From: a virus
Reading direction: 5' to 3' (one strand)
Virus record (IMG/VR): IMGVR_UViG_3300044619_000333
Span: 1 to 38,356 of that record
DNA: 38,356 nt
Shown here: positions 9,401 to 15,491 of the stretch, piece after piece
Numbering within the stretch: position 1 is the stretch's first letter
Layout: each line of letters opens with the position of its first letter
The notes under the pieces: generated by a model
What the model saw: the letters and a program-made list of their open reading frames with translations, nothing else
Told to the model about the DNA's origin: nothing
Databases searched by the model: none
Made by a program: the position numbers and the translations under genes

Positions 9401-10733
9401 TGACGCTTTGAAGAGTGCAAGAAAATCTGTTAAGGGTAAGCAAGCCAAGGCTGCATTCAAACCCGCTCCCGTGTTTGAGGCTGGGTTCCCTGGCTTGCAG
9501 ATACCCAAGGAGGTGGGCGATTGGATGACTTCGCTGACACGTGAGTTGGGCACACCTGGTAAGCAGGCAGCGTTCTTGGACTTCCTTGGTCAGTACACTA
9601 ACTTCTTTAAGGCGTATGCAACATTGTCTCCTGGTTTCCATGTGCGCAATGGTTTGTCTAACATCTTTGCTGTGTTGTCTGCTGATGCGAGTTTGGTGAA
9701 CATGCGTAAGGCTCAAAAGATTTGGTCTAAGTATGTTGCGGACCCAGAGAATTGGTTGACTGGCTTAAGCAAGGAACAGGCTGCTAAAGCCCAGAAGGCT
9801 TTGCAGGCAATGTACGCTTCGGGTGGTGGACGCATTGATGATGCTGTCACAGAGTTCATGAACCAGGGTTCTAACCGCATTTACAACAACTGGGCTACTC
9901 GCAAGTCACGCAAGGTGGGTTCCAAGATTGAATCAGCGCATCGCTTCTGGCTCGCTTATGACTCTGTTGAAAAGGGTATGGACACATCTCAGGCTTCTGC
10001 TCGTGTGCGTAGATACTTGTTTGACTATCACAACCCAAGCAGTACTGACGAGGCTATGCGTAGGATTGTTCCGTTCTGGACGTGGATGAGTCGCAACTTG
10101 CCGTTGCAGTTGGTTAACCGTTGGGCAAACCCACGAGCATACGCTGTGTACAATAGTTTTGTTCGCAACTATGGTCAGTCAACTGAGGGCATGGCTGTGC
10201 CTGGTTACTGGACTGAGCAGGGTGCGTTCCGCATTGGTGGCAACACATTCCTACAGCCTGACCTTGGTTTCAATCGTATCAATCAACAGTTGGCTGAGTT
10301 GGGTCAGCCCAACCGTTTGCTGTCGTATGTGAACCCGTTGTTGCGTGTGCCGTTGGAGTTGACTGGTAACACCAAGTTGTATAGCAACCAGCAATTTAGT
10401 GACAAGCCTGTCCCCCTTGAGGGTCCACTCAGCATTCTTGAACCTTTGTTGGCTCTTGCTGGGCAGACACAGAAAGATGCACGGGGTAATACTGTTGTGT
10501 CTGAGAAGGCGTTGTATGGTTTGATGAACGTGCTTCCACCAGTGTCTGTTGGGGAACGCTTGTTCCCATCTACTGAACAGTATGGCTCTAGGCAGGCTGC
10601 GTCTTGGTTGTCATTCTTGGGTGCCCCCATACGACAGTACAATCAGGATATTGGTGAGCGTGAGTTGTGGTCACGAAACTATGCGTTGCGTGACTTCTTG
10701 GAACAGCAAAGAAACTTGGGGAACATTCAGTAA
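3468..10733 (+). CDS. Giant virion/ejection protein, 2421 aa
   Basis: One uninterrupted frame takes about 19 percent of the window. It starts at ATG 3468, although the only upstream purine site is weak. Long Ala, Glu, Arg and Lys rich regions, for example near residues 640-940 and 1500-1900, look like extended helices or coiled coils. The last 400 residues are different. A Trp and Arg rich segment near residue 2200, with RRIVPFWTWMSRN, resembles the C-terminal region of very large phage proteins often annotated as internal virion or large polyvalent proteins. In podoviruses, proteins of this size are ejected with the DNA or act during entry. No peptidase, transglycosylase or nucleotidyltransferase motif was recognised. 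Specific domains are not assigned. Confidence 0.75.
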   Translation: MPIDLVKYAQDNNILGRTGVAAPVSNAQNVLNTTLRSAESAARYSPNRVDLLEYSRALAAGEQKKPSGFAGIVGSVLNLPGIKQVLAPLQILDVPRRAVISAGKELWDVFGEGDASWGDFAKQVKDPTFGFGRFVNTGNKWLDRTLGFIGDVAFDPLTYVTLGSKHLGSFGQRLAASGKLLDTGADATRASKLVREGSWFLSEAERANLGVRRAGVYFMGKRIAGTSTAGTALERALTATRLGIGDSFVGEAFRKAFTPLEFKEAQLALKRGVIPTEEGARNAIRTILSRDAAVAAQNAALEANTRALEKVAAQAGRSVDGAYLTSLAEDPALLAQADAATQKLVGDARGWYDALYDQVDTATRNLTDQQQGVGYTKDYVSRIMTGEGRSYASKTESLANELGISRAELSKPGVFEARVLEPGKKFFGRVLTQDDMKISRLNAIANDGGFKGKFFEDDYFRILGGYASQHAREMGRLTRFDYLKANGVLKFVDQKVGADATFIAEKVKDAVKPLKDVKDSMTVLTKLLNNLSDATVQGLQASVQRARRGLAQGNTEVIIARQAQTAAVREVIDAAGALRRAGESVAAMFDPTDGIDLGIVDALTRQIDEATASIQKRVDDFFAGSAAYNEAARGVQSNEQKIASLKGALDEINGEMEVLSNNLYTSLHIHEILNTNINAIIDGKTLPISTKSLADEIDDAGYLKPGQIAEAQRKIEQAGKGGGAARGRPTKAAKTAKEQGLKRVQTGIQSRVSEADWAKGVAEIHPFQKSKVYAMTDARRGDILSRVAAGSVTANDLNNVAMNIIARNEEFLLRAGGTLPAELQKIQDELVGQLKELAGVRKIIRTETARVMQGSRKVQSLEEKAGTVLRSLYDEQTTYDDLLKAKEKLETELDNLRAADDVDGATILRREKKLAKIDDAIEKSENKVFYVGQGATQKAYGVRKRPGFDYRAKENLPAEIGTPSDLELQIQNLGRTELPDTDVAAVQRGQRKAVAQAAIAGKANEELTRRMARTMERYYVSTEVWRRATAISDALAEIGLVADENMLRKIARSVGNERKSVWFDRADRAFEADVQLSKLESMAVTAAETNNWKPLGDAIALISADKKNSILGELFGDGDSVLGKDAQFVTGAWADYQSAKRFAGTTKKQTKVTEAYDIAQAGREMPINELQRGAQGAAMEAQIAAEGRLTSFTQARQAMLEASDSLVRWYQETVGQLPAGTTKMYKGRRYLTADGEELFEDFIGQKFSGTSEDATRFLAAARNVIENEKKLTRQMRLMFTGIDDPDANVYAILTGGARGDTPLGMSLYYRREAERIRKQLEEYYPLATQRNVLRGQTGATQRSLTARRAEELASTTGEGIDAFNTVRAQVPASITSPESYAERATAARRAALEPYAGGKSTVALDKAVRDRYAVNQQLASIKGSGEYDLAQEAQRRFNFLNDMAGRSMAGIDFAALLNDPVLSRTTLSPLEWESLFIADLSPRAVQDARTVTFEIQNAIIDKQTALDNLVPNGRAAQRVRGEIDALQKDLERAQLILDAHSKRVRNSAIDKLDAVLSRARRTGKEEEFLSKLRAATSTTETNTLSKSRRTALKAGWDAANERRLLQKVDDLSASAGAITTRSIQDEVRFLERRLYGVGTEGNPSTFSLLWRLEDVTKQTGEALASARAGVGNLAQPTTAQLSAGTEQLMKDVFGLTPEQIARLTPAQMEEFASKASAAGRRGQQSAEMRLANQKTTLSRVPGWEEAQRQTIKQLEEEAYAPGMAVPALQAENARLARVMKLTEKYTDNGEFGMSKLTKVLNPKGTQARQRQALINRLDKTITRIGDEADSRLTQQQAAAKRFAEAEAALGVARNTLASKQELHALNVANLNERVAAVSEELAKIPKKITNPRDDEAIDELLDFVERSERFLSLDANKKIDTLWAEAEIANNVLMQNMDRAADAKDIIAAARRGDIGGNILPDIEEGWLRLGGYSQQELDALKSARKSVKGKQAKAAFKPAPVFEAGFPGLQIPKEVGDWMTSLTRELGTPGKQAAFLDFLGQYTNFFKAYATLSPGFHVRNGLSNIFAVLSADASLVNMRKAQKIWSKYVADPENWLTGLSKEQAAKAQKALQAMYASGGGRIDDAVTEFMNQGSNRIYNNWATRKSRKVGSKIESAHRFWLAYDSVEKGMDTSQASARVRRYLFDYHNPSSTDEAMRRIVPFWTWMSRNLPLQLVNRWANPRAYAVYNSFVRNYGQSTEGMAVPGYWTEQGAFRIGGNTFLQPDLGFNRINQQLAELGQPNRLLSYVNPLLRVPLELTGNTKLYSNQQFSDKPVPLEGPLSILEPLLALAGQTQKDARGNTVVSEKALYGLMNVLPPVSVGERLFPSTEQYGSRQAASWLSFLGAPIRQYNQDIGERELWSRNYALRDFLEQQRNLGNIQ

Positions 10734-11329
10734 TGTGCAAAACGTATTACAAACAATTAATTGTGCCTGCGGAATTGAGGGCGTTTACGAACGGGAAGAT
10801 TCCAAGTGACCAGTTGGGTGATTTGTCGTGTGGTGGTGATGCTTGGAAGGGTGGACTGTGCGGTGGTGCGGTGTTCTCTTTTAATTTAATGTTTGACCAC
10901 GCTAAGCGTGATGGCATTGTGTTGGATGCGGTATCTGAAGGATACCGTTCATATGACCGTCAGTTGGCTTTGTTTATGGACAGGTATCAATTAAGTCCCA
11001 CTGGTCGTGTGCCTGAGATTACAAGAACATGGAATGGTGCCACCTGGTTCTTGAAGCAAGGTAAGTCGCCAAGTGCAAGCCCTGGCACATCGCCTCATGG
11101 CTGGGCGTTAGCCCAAGATTTAGACGTGCGTGACAGGCGTGTGTATGACTGGCTTGTTAAGTGGGCACCTAAGTATGGGTGGTATCTCCAGGGTCCACCT
11201 ACCTACAACGGCAAGCCAAACCCAGAGTATGAGGCTTGGCATTGGCAACTTAGTGATGCATCTAAGCCAACACGGCGTGTTCGCCGTGCATGGCGCAGGT
11301 TTGAAAAAATGTTGGAGAAGGCGAAATGA
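10733..11329 (+). CDS. Endolysin, VanY-like M15 peptidase
   Basis: This 198-residue protein carries the zinc-peptidase signature of the M15 (D-Ala-D-Ala carboxypeptidase/VanY) family. SPHGWALAQDLD gives His122 and Asp129. YEAWHWQ gives catalytic Glu167 and zinc ligand His170. YRSYDRQ at 71-77 is the usual upstream element. The enzyme cuts the peptide part of peptidoglycan, so the inferred role is release of progeny at the end of infection, although a virion-borne entry role is not excluded. There is no signal peptide, so a holin-type partner would be needed for export. The ATG overlaps the stop of the giant protein by one base. The Arg/Lys-rich tail (178-198) may bind cell wall or membrane. 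Confidence 0.88.
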   Translation: MCKTYYKQLIVPAELRAFTNGKIPSDQLGDLSCGGDAWKGGLCGGAVFSFNLMFDHAKRDGIVLDAVSEGYRSYDRQLALFMDRYQLSPTGRVPEITRTWNGATWFLKQGKSPSASPGTSPHGWALAQDLDVRDRRVYDWLVKWAPKYGWYLQGPPTYNGKPNPEYEAWHWQLSDASKPTRRVRRAWRRFEKMLEKAK

Positions 11330-11412
11330 TTTTGATTATTGGTGGAACGCTGTTTATTGTGTCAGCGTTTACATGCTTGTATCTTGCGCTGAGCGAAGAA
11401 GAAGAGTTTTAG
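11326..11412 (+). CDS. 28-aa single-span membrane peptide
   Basis: A short frame overlaps the lysin stop as ATGA at 11326, as expected for a coupled gene. It encodes MILIIGGTLFIVSAFTCLYL followed by an acidic tail. That is one hydrophobic helix of about 20 residues with a charged C-terminus. Position directly after the lysin suggests a lysis accessory such as a mini-holin or antiholin, but at this length function cannot be assigned. Its TAG shares bases with the stop of the convergent minus-strand gene (TTAG). Confidence 0.5.
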   Translation: MILIIGGTLFIVSAFTCLYLALSEEEEF

Positions 11413-12008
11413 CGTTCTTGTGTCAGCACCGCAAATGGCGGTCCTGTCATAACATCCCATTTGGAAGCAATGGTGATTGCTTTAAGCATGATGGTTCGTG
11501 CTTGTTGCAGTGAGGGACGTTGCTTTGGCATGAGCGCATCCAACGCTCCTAGAGCGTATGGTGCGCCTGTTCCTATCGCATACACACCTCTGCTGTCGCT
11601 CATCCAGCCGTAGTCTGATTCAATGCTGTAGATGGTGGCGTTGATTACTGCGATGATGTTTGATGAGTGGCTTACTGTCCCATTGTCTTTGTCTGTACCG
11701 CTATAGCCATGCGTTTCAAGGCACGCACGCAGACTTGGAATAAACTTCGCAGTAATAAAAGCATCTAACTTTCTGCCTTTCATGTTGTCCGTTGGGGTTG
11801 GTGGTGTGAATGCGTGGTGAAGGATGTTGATGGCTCGCATGTCGCCTGCTGCACCAAGAATGTATTTGCCGTTGGTTGCAACTTTGGTTGAGCCAGACCC
11901 AAGCGTGTTCGCTTGGTAAATCATGTCGTTGTCGTCAAATGAGGTGATGCGAGAGTCTGATACGACAATCGCATAGTTGTCACCTTGTAGACCCAGTATT
12001 GTTGTCAT
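11409..12008 (-). CDS. Proteasome-beta/HslV-like Ntn hydrolase
   Basis: This 199-residue protein begins MTTILGLQGD, so removal of Met would expose a Thr with the TTI start typical of proteasome-type hydrolases, and no propeptide is present. SDSR at 17-20 supplies the conserved Asp. The Lys in STKVATNGK (42) fits the catalytic Lys33 position. GAAGD at 52-56 and AIGTGAPYALGALDAL near 144-159 match the family's Gly-rich and Ser129 regions. Family members form ring-shaped proteases fed by an ATPase; no unfoldase is seen here, so it may use a host one, act alone, or have another amidase role. It is the last gene of the minus arm and its start overlaps the upstream mini-gene as ATGA. Confidence 0.82.
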   Translation of the reverse strand: MTTILGLQGDNYAIVVSDSRITSFDDNDMIYQANTLGSGSTKVATNGKYILGAAGDMRAINILHHAFTPPTPTDNMKGRKLDAFITAKFIPSLRACLETHGYSGTDKDNGTVSHSSNIIAVINATIYSIESDYGWMSDSRGVYAIGTGAPYALGALDALMPKQRPSLQQARTIMLKAITIASKWDVMTGPPFAVLTQER

Positions 12009-12094
12009 TGGGTTTTCTTACGCTTCCACTCCAGATACAGCGTGACTACCAGGTTCAACAGCCCTATTGACCAACCAATGATGTACTTAATCAT
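12005..12094 (-). CDS. 29-aa single-span membrane peptide
   Basis: This short frame starts at ATG 12094 inside the end of the upstream gene (8-base overlap) and stops at 12005, overlapping the next ATG as ATGA. It encodes a hydrophobic helix (IIGWSIGLLNLVVTLYL) with a basic tail (EWKRKKTQ), which fits one inner-membrane span with the tail in the cytoplasm. The coupling at both ends supports real translation. The role is unknown. It could be a lysis or membrane accessory, or could place the following hydrolase at the membrane. Confidence 0.5.
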   Translation of the reverse strand: MIKYIIGWSIGLLNLVVTLYLEWKRKKTQ

Positions 12095-12371
12095 CGCTAT
12101 CCATTTCGTATGGGTTGATTCCGTCCACTGCAAGAACCATCTCCAATGTTTCTACAAGTGATTCAATAATTTCAAAACAGTAAATGAGGGCATCAATGTC
12201 GCCCTCACTCACTTTGTCGTAGTTGGTACATACAGCAATTGCCTCTTCCCTGGGTAGGGTTAAGGAGATTACGTATGTTGTTGTCATGTCGCCAATCACA
12301 CGCTCCGCACGTGCATTGATGTTGCTGACTTCCTCATCAGAGAAAATGTCTTTAGCCCATTCATCACTCAT
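12087..12371 (-). CDS. Hypothetical acidic protein, 94 aa
   Basis: This is an acidic, mostly helical protein with two helical regions rich in Glu, Asp and Ile (about 10-28 and 55-82) and no Cys pairs or membrane segment. I recognise no family. The ATG at 12371 lies within the end of the upstream 53-aa gene, overlapping by 8 bases, and its own end overlaps the membrane peptide. It belongs to a string of five small coupled genes before the Ntn hydrolase. Small acidic phage proteins often bind and inhibit host proteins, but nothing here shows that. Confidence 0.6.
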   Translation of the reverse strand: MSDEWAKDIFSDEEVSNINARAERVIGDMTTTYVISLTLPREEAIAVCTNYDKVSEGDIDALIYCFEIIESLVETLEMVLAVDGINPYEMDSDD

Positions 12372-12525
12372 TAGTTACGAGTATCCAATTCTGAGGAATG
12401 CCATTCACTAAACTGCCGTGACCCACGATGACCTTCTTGTTCTTGTAAGCCACACGCAACAGTTTGGCAAGGTGTTCAATGTCTTCGGGTGTGTCAAAGG
12501 CAATGGTCAGTTGCCTTGATTTCAT
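12364..12525 (-). CDS. Hypothetical protein, 53 aa
   Basis: ATG at 12525 overlaps the stop of the upstream gene as ATGA, and the TGA at 12364 overlaps the next gene. The product starts MKSRQLTIAFDTPEDIEHLA and continues with a basic centre (LLRVAYKNKKVIVGH). The pattern reads beta strand, helix, beta strand, a small alpha/beta fold. Function is not recognised. Overlap at both ends and absence of any gap make it a convincing gene despite its size. Confidence 0.6.
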   Translation of the reverse strand: MKSRQLTIAFDTPEDIEHLAKLLRVAYKNKKVIVGHGSLVNGIPQNWILVTNE

Positions 12526-12749
12526 TCAGATTCTTCTTCGTTCCCAACCATGAACTTTGCATAGACGGTCATTGCTAGTTGTGCAATGGACTCGCCGTTC
12601 TCTGCGCCAAACTTCTCTTCAAGGAAGATAAGTGTGGCAAGCAGGTGTGCAGATAGCCATTCGTTTTGTGTAATCAGTGAACGATACTCAGGGTCATCTA
12701 AGAAATCCGCTGTGGTTGGTTCAGTGGGGGTTTCAGTTGTTTCACTCAT
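12522..12749 (-). CDS. Hypothetical protein, 75 aa
   Basis: A short acidic protein. The first 15 residues are Thr, Glu and Pro rich and probably disordered. The rest looks like two helices (about 22-45 and 52-68) with a repeated pattern of Leu, Ala and Phe, ending in an acidic EEESE tail. No known family. It starts two bases after the stop of the sigma-like/Nmad1 fusion gene and is coupled to the 53-aa gene downstream. Confidence 0.6.
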   Translation of the reverse strand: MSETTETPTEPTTADFLDDPEYRSLITQNEWLSAHLLATLIFLEEKFGAENGESIAQLAMTVYAKFMVGNEEESE

Positions 12750-12751
12750 TG

Positions 12752-13579
12752 TTACTTCCTATTCCAATCTGCACTCAGTGCCAAATCAAATGTGCCATCA
12801 TTGAGCATTAATGCGACTACACAGTATCCTACAATGTCTATTACTGTGTCTACGATTGTTTCGTTAGGCACAGCGTTCTCACGATGCACCAGGTTGGCGT
12901 ATCGTTCTATTTTGTCTGACAGACGAACTATAACTCCAAGCAATCCAAAGCGGTTGATGTTGTTGTGTCCGTAGTCGTGTTGCTTAGAACAGAGCGTGTT
13001 CAACATGCAGCCCGTATCCCATGCGTCTGTAAGACGCAGGTGATTGATTGCTTGCACAGCGATGCCTGTCCAATAGTTGTGTGATGGCGGTGATTGTGCC
13101 AAGAGAACCTCTGCACCGTAGTTGCGTTGTGCTTGCAGGTCTGCGATGTTTAGTTCTTTGGGTTCGTTTGCCAAGGTTGATAGATGTGTCAGCCATTGTG
13201 ATGCTGACTCGTTCCAACTTTCTGCCACTTTAATCTTTCTCCTTATGATTGGGTTGACTGACATTATGCTTTCTAGTTTTTCAAATGCTTTGTTGCGTAG
13301 TCGCCACACATGGGTTTTGGTTATGCCCATCCGTGATGCAAGTTGTTGCAACGAGATTTGTTCTGACAGCAATGCTTCAATAATGAATCTGTCTTGTTCA
13401 TCTAGTAGTTCAATTGATTCCGCTACTGCTTCTCTCAGTGGTTGTAGTTCATAGATGGAAACCTCTGGGCTTTCACCTGGCGGTGTTTGCATCAACGCTT
13501 CCAGTTCTGTCATGGGCTTAGAGTTGTGCAGGGGCGTGAACACCCCGACCATCTCTTTGGCTATCTCACGTTTCGCCAT
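12752..13579 (-). CDS. Sigma-region-4-like HTH fused to DUF1599/Nmad1-like domain
   Basis: The protein has 275 residues from ATG 13579, with GGGAG about 9 bases upstream; an in-frame TTG at 13597 is less likely. Residues 52-105 form a sigma-70 region-4 type helix-turn-helix: LDEQDRFIIEALL, then QLASRMGITKTHVWRLRNKA. Residues 195-258 match the DUF1599 (nucleotide modification associated domain 1) pattern, with CSKQHDYGHNNINRFG, then GVIVRLSDKIERYANL and a helical IVDTVIDIVGYCV. Nmad1 domains are common in phages and proposed to act in nucleotide or base modification, without a settled reaction. The protein could regulate transcription, act on nucleotides, or link both. It overlaps the upstream nuclease-like gene by 14 bases. 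Confidence 0.72.
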   Translation of the reverse strand: MAKREIAKEMVGVFTPLHNSKPMTELEALMQTPPGESPEVSIYELQPLREAVAESIELLDEQDRFIIEALLSEQISLQQLASRMGITKTHVWRLRNKAFEKLESIMSVNPIIRRKIKVAESWNESASQWLTHLSTLANEPKELNIADLQAQRNYGAEVLLAQSPPSHNYWTGIAVQAINHLRLTDAWDTGCMLNTLCSKQHDYGHNNINRFGLLGVIVRLSDKIERYANLVHRENAVPNETIVDTVIDIVGYCVVALMLNDGTFDLALSADWNRK

Positions 13580-14030
13580 CGTACTTGACTCCCTCAACAG
13601 GGAAGTTGTCTGAGTTTAATCTGACGTACTCCTTGTTGTTGTCTGGGAAACGTGCCATCTCGCCATACGAGACGCACGCAGAGAACCAGTCGTCAATCTC
13701 TGCCAGCCACCACTTCTTACGATACGAGTCGTACACAAACAGGTGAACTTCACCAGTCATGTGCCACTTCAGTAGTGCATTGATTTTCTCAATTTTAATT
13801 TTGAGAGTTTTATCTTTGCCAATACCCATGACTTCAACAAGACCGTTGGGGGTCAGATAGTCTGGCGTGTATCGCAGCATTGGTGGCAAGTTTGCTACGT
13901 ACATGTTGGGGCGGTTCAACCCGTAGCGGTGATGGTTGGGTGTCAGTGTTTCAAACACGCCTTCAGATACGTCACCCATTTGTGAGTAGCGTACAGCGAA
14001 TGGTGCTTGGTGGAATGCTCTACCTGTCAT
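13566..14030 (-). CDS. Possible PD-(D/E)XK-type nuclease, 154 aa
   Basis: The central part reads YTPDYLTPNGLVEVMGIGKDKT, split here as PD at 56-57, Glu66 and Lys72, followed by a helix (KIKIEKINALL) and a beta strand (VHLFVYD). This order, PD then E with a nearby Lys and a following helix, fits small PD-(D/E)XK endonucleases that recognise or resolve DNA. The usual E-X-K spacing is not exact (Met at +2), so the assignment is tentative. The start ATG overlaps the RusA stop as ATGA and has a GAGGAAG site. Two resolvase-like genes side by side could mean distinct roles in recombination and packaging of branched DNA. Confidence 0.5.
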   Translation of the reverse strand: MTGRAFHQAPFAVRYSQMGDVSEGVFETLTPNHHRYGLNRPNMYVANLPPMLRYTPDYLTPNGLVEVMGIGKDKTLKIKIEKINALLKWHMTGEVHLFVYDSYRKKWWLAEIDDWFSACVSYGEMARFPDNNKEYVRLNSDNFPVEGVKYDGET

Positions 14031-14356
14031 GACTTCCTCGCTTCAATCTTGACAACAAGTTTGTCGTCCGTGAATGCAATACCGTTCAATCCGTCCATCA
14101 CTGACTTCACGTAGTTATCTATGTCGCCACGCAATTTGGAATCACCCCTGGCACTACCAACAGTTACAACCACTTCATCTTTAGTGAAGTGAACTGTTAG
14201 CGATACAGGCTCATCAAAGCAAGGACCGTCCCACGCTTCACCAATTGCTCGTTCATAGTTGTGGGTGCGCTTAGGTGTGTAGGCGTATCCACGCTTACCA
14301 AGACGTGGGCGTTCCTTCGCTATGGGTCTAATTGGAATGGTGACTGAATGTTTCAT
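14027..14356 (-). CDS. rusA: RusA-family Holliday junction resolvase
   Basis: The 109-residue protein starts at ATG 14356, which overlaps the upstream stop as ATGA; the longer frame to 14377 begins inside that gene and is not needed. RusA family marks are the N-terminal IRPIAKERPRLGKRGYAYTP with TP near 27 and a following basic helix, then the core GDIDNYVKSVMDGLNGIAFTDD (split: GDIDNYVK and AFTDD), whose Asp residues bind the metal. RusA enzymes are dimers that cut four-way junctions symmetrically. In this operon it would resolve recombination or replication intermediates before packaging. Length is near the family norm of about 120. Confidence 0.9.
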   Translation of the reverse strand: MKHSVTIPIRPIAKERPRLGKRGYAYTPKRTHNYERAIGEAWDGPCFDEPVSLTVHFTKDEVVVTVGSARGDSKLRGDIDNYVKSVMDGLNGIAFTDDKLVVKIEARKS

Positions 14357-14598
14357 TGGTATGGAACCCCTCTCCACTGTGTTGCGGAGTGGTTCTCCTG
14401 AATGATGCGTGCCTCAATGTTGGTTTCGTAAACACGAATAATACTGATGCATGGGTCTTCACCTTCAGCCCACTGTTGTTCTTCTTCGGGTGTGCAGGGC
14501 AGACCATCGTGTGTGTAGCACACGGGTGGTCCGCCATAGTTGTTGCGAACACCAACAGCAACCCATTCTTCAAAAGTTAGTTTAGGCAGATTTATCAT
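14353..14598 (-). CDS. Hypothetical protein, 81 aa
   Basis: A small acidic protein, MINLPKLTFEEWVAVG at its start, with an aromatic N-terminal helix, a Gly/Pro turn with two Cys (YGGPPVCYTHDGLPC) and a C-terminal strand-rich part. I know no named family. The ATG overlaps the primase stop by 4 bases and its TGA overlaps the RusA start, so it is translated as part of the replication operon. Two Cys and two His residues could hold a metal, but the spacing does not match a standard ribbon. Confidence 0.6.
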   Translation of the reverse strand: MINLPKLTFEEWVAVGVRNNYGGPPVCYTHDGLPCTPEEEQQWAEGEDPCISIIRVYETNIEARIIQENHSATQWRGVPYQ

Positions 14599-15491
14599 TT
14601 CACTCCGTATGCGTGGTTAATCATTTTCAATAGTTCGTTGTCACCGTCGCTACGCATATGGAACTTGCCCCACCGTTTGTCAGCATTGCGTAGAACACTG
14701 AATGCTTCTGTGGGTGTAAGGCTCGTGTTCACGAGGCGATGTGCTAGGCGGTACAGAGTGTTGGAACGGTCAGAACCTGGGTAAGGTCCGTCTCGCCAAA
14801 TGATGTATGAGACTGCATCAACACGTGTCAGCAGATACTTCACATCTTCAGATGGTGTATCTACGTCTATTGTGTGGATGTGTGGCGGTGTATACAGCGA
14901 TGCGATTGCATCTAACTTGGTGCGTGATGTGCGATGCTTCATCGCATACTCGTGCCATGTGCGTAACCCCATAGGTTGCCCATCTTGTTCCAACATGTAG
15001 CGAACGTCTGACGGGCTACGTAACTCGCCTGGGTATGGCAAGCGTACGTAGTTGCCGAAACCTTTACCAGGGTTTTCCTGTTTGGGGTTGACTTCTTTCG
15101 CTGGGTAGTTGATTGCTTGGTGGGCTGCAAGGAATGCTCTGCGCATTGTTGACGCTGGCACAAGCCCGTCTGCGAACACCCAAATGTGATAGCCCTTTAC
15201 GGTCTTCTCAATGTGGGCGACGATGTTCTTTATGAAGAACGCTAGTTGTAGGTTGCGTGCTGCATCCAGGTCGTCTACGTCAATGTCGCTACAACCCCAC
15301 ACGCACCCGAATGCGCCTTCAAATGGAACCAATGGGTAGACACCAATTAGTTCTTCGCCCATCAAATGGTTTTCAAATGATGTGCGGTCAAGGGGTTTGC
15401 GTACACATCCACCGTCCCATGAACCGTAGGCATCGCCACGTCCACGAAACAGTGACACGAATGCGTCAATGACTGGTGCGTCGTCAAACAT
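14595..15491 (-). CDS. Archaeo-eukaryotic-type primase (AEP; possible primase-polymerase)
   Basis: The protein has 298 residues from ATG 15491, which overlaps the helicase stop as TAATG; a TTG seven codons earlier is less likely. DIDVDD at 69-74 gives the metal-binding DxD of AEP enzymes. KGYHIWVF at 99-106 is the conserved GxH motif. GNYVRLPYP at 146-154 is the third AEP motif. A PriCT-like helical tail follows (SDRSNTLYRLAHRL near 240-252). AEP enzymes make primers and some extend DNA as primase-polymerases. Pairing with a DnaB-type helicase suggests a compact replisome. No separate polymerase gene is visible, so extension by this enzyme or by the host polymerase are both open. Confidence 0.82.
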   Translation of the reverse strand: MFDDAPVIDAFVSLFRGRGDAYGSWDGGCVRKPLDRTSFENHLMGEELIGVYPLVPFEGAFGCVWGCSDIDVDDLDAARNLQLAFFIKNIVAHIEKTVKGYHIWVFADGLVPASTMRRAFLAAHQAINYPAKEVNPKQENPGKGFGNYVRLPYPGELRSPSDVRYMLEQDGQPMGLRTWHEYAMKHRTSRTKLDAIASLYTPPHIHTIDVDTPSEDVKYLLTRVDAVSYIIWRDGPYPGSDRSNTLYRLAHRLVNTSLTPTEAFSVLRNADKRWGKFHMRSDGDNELLKMINHAYGVK

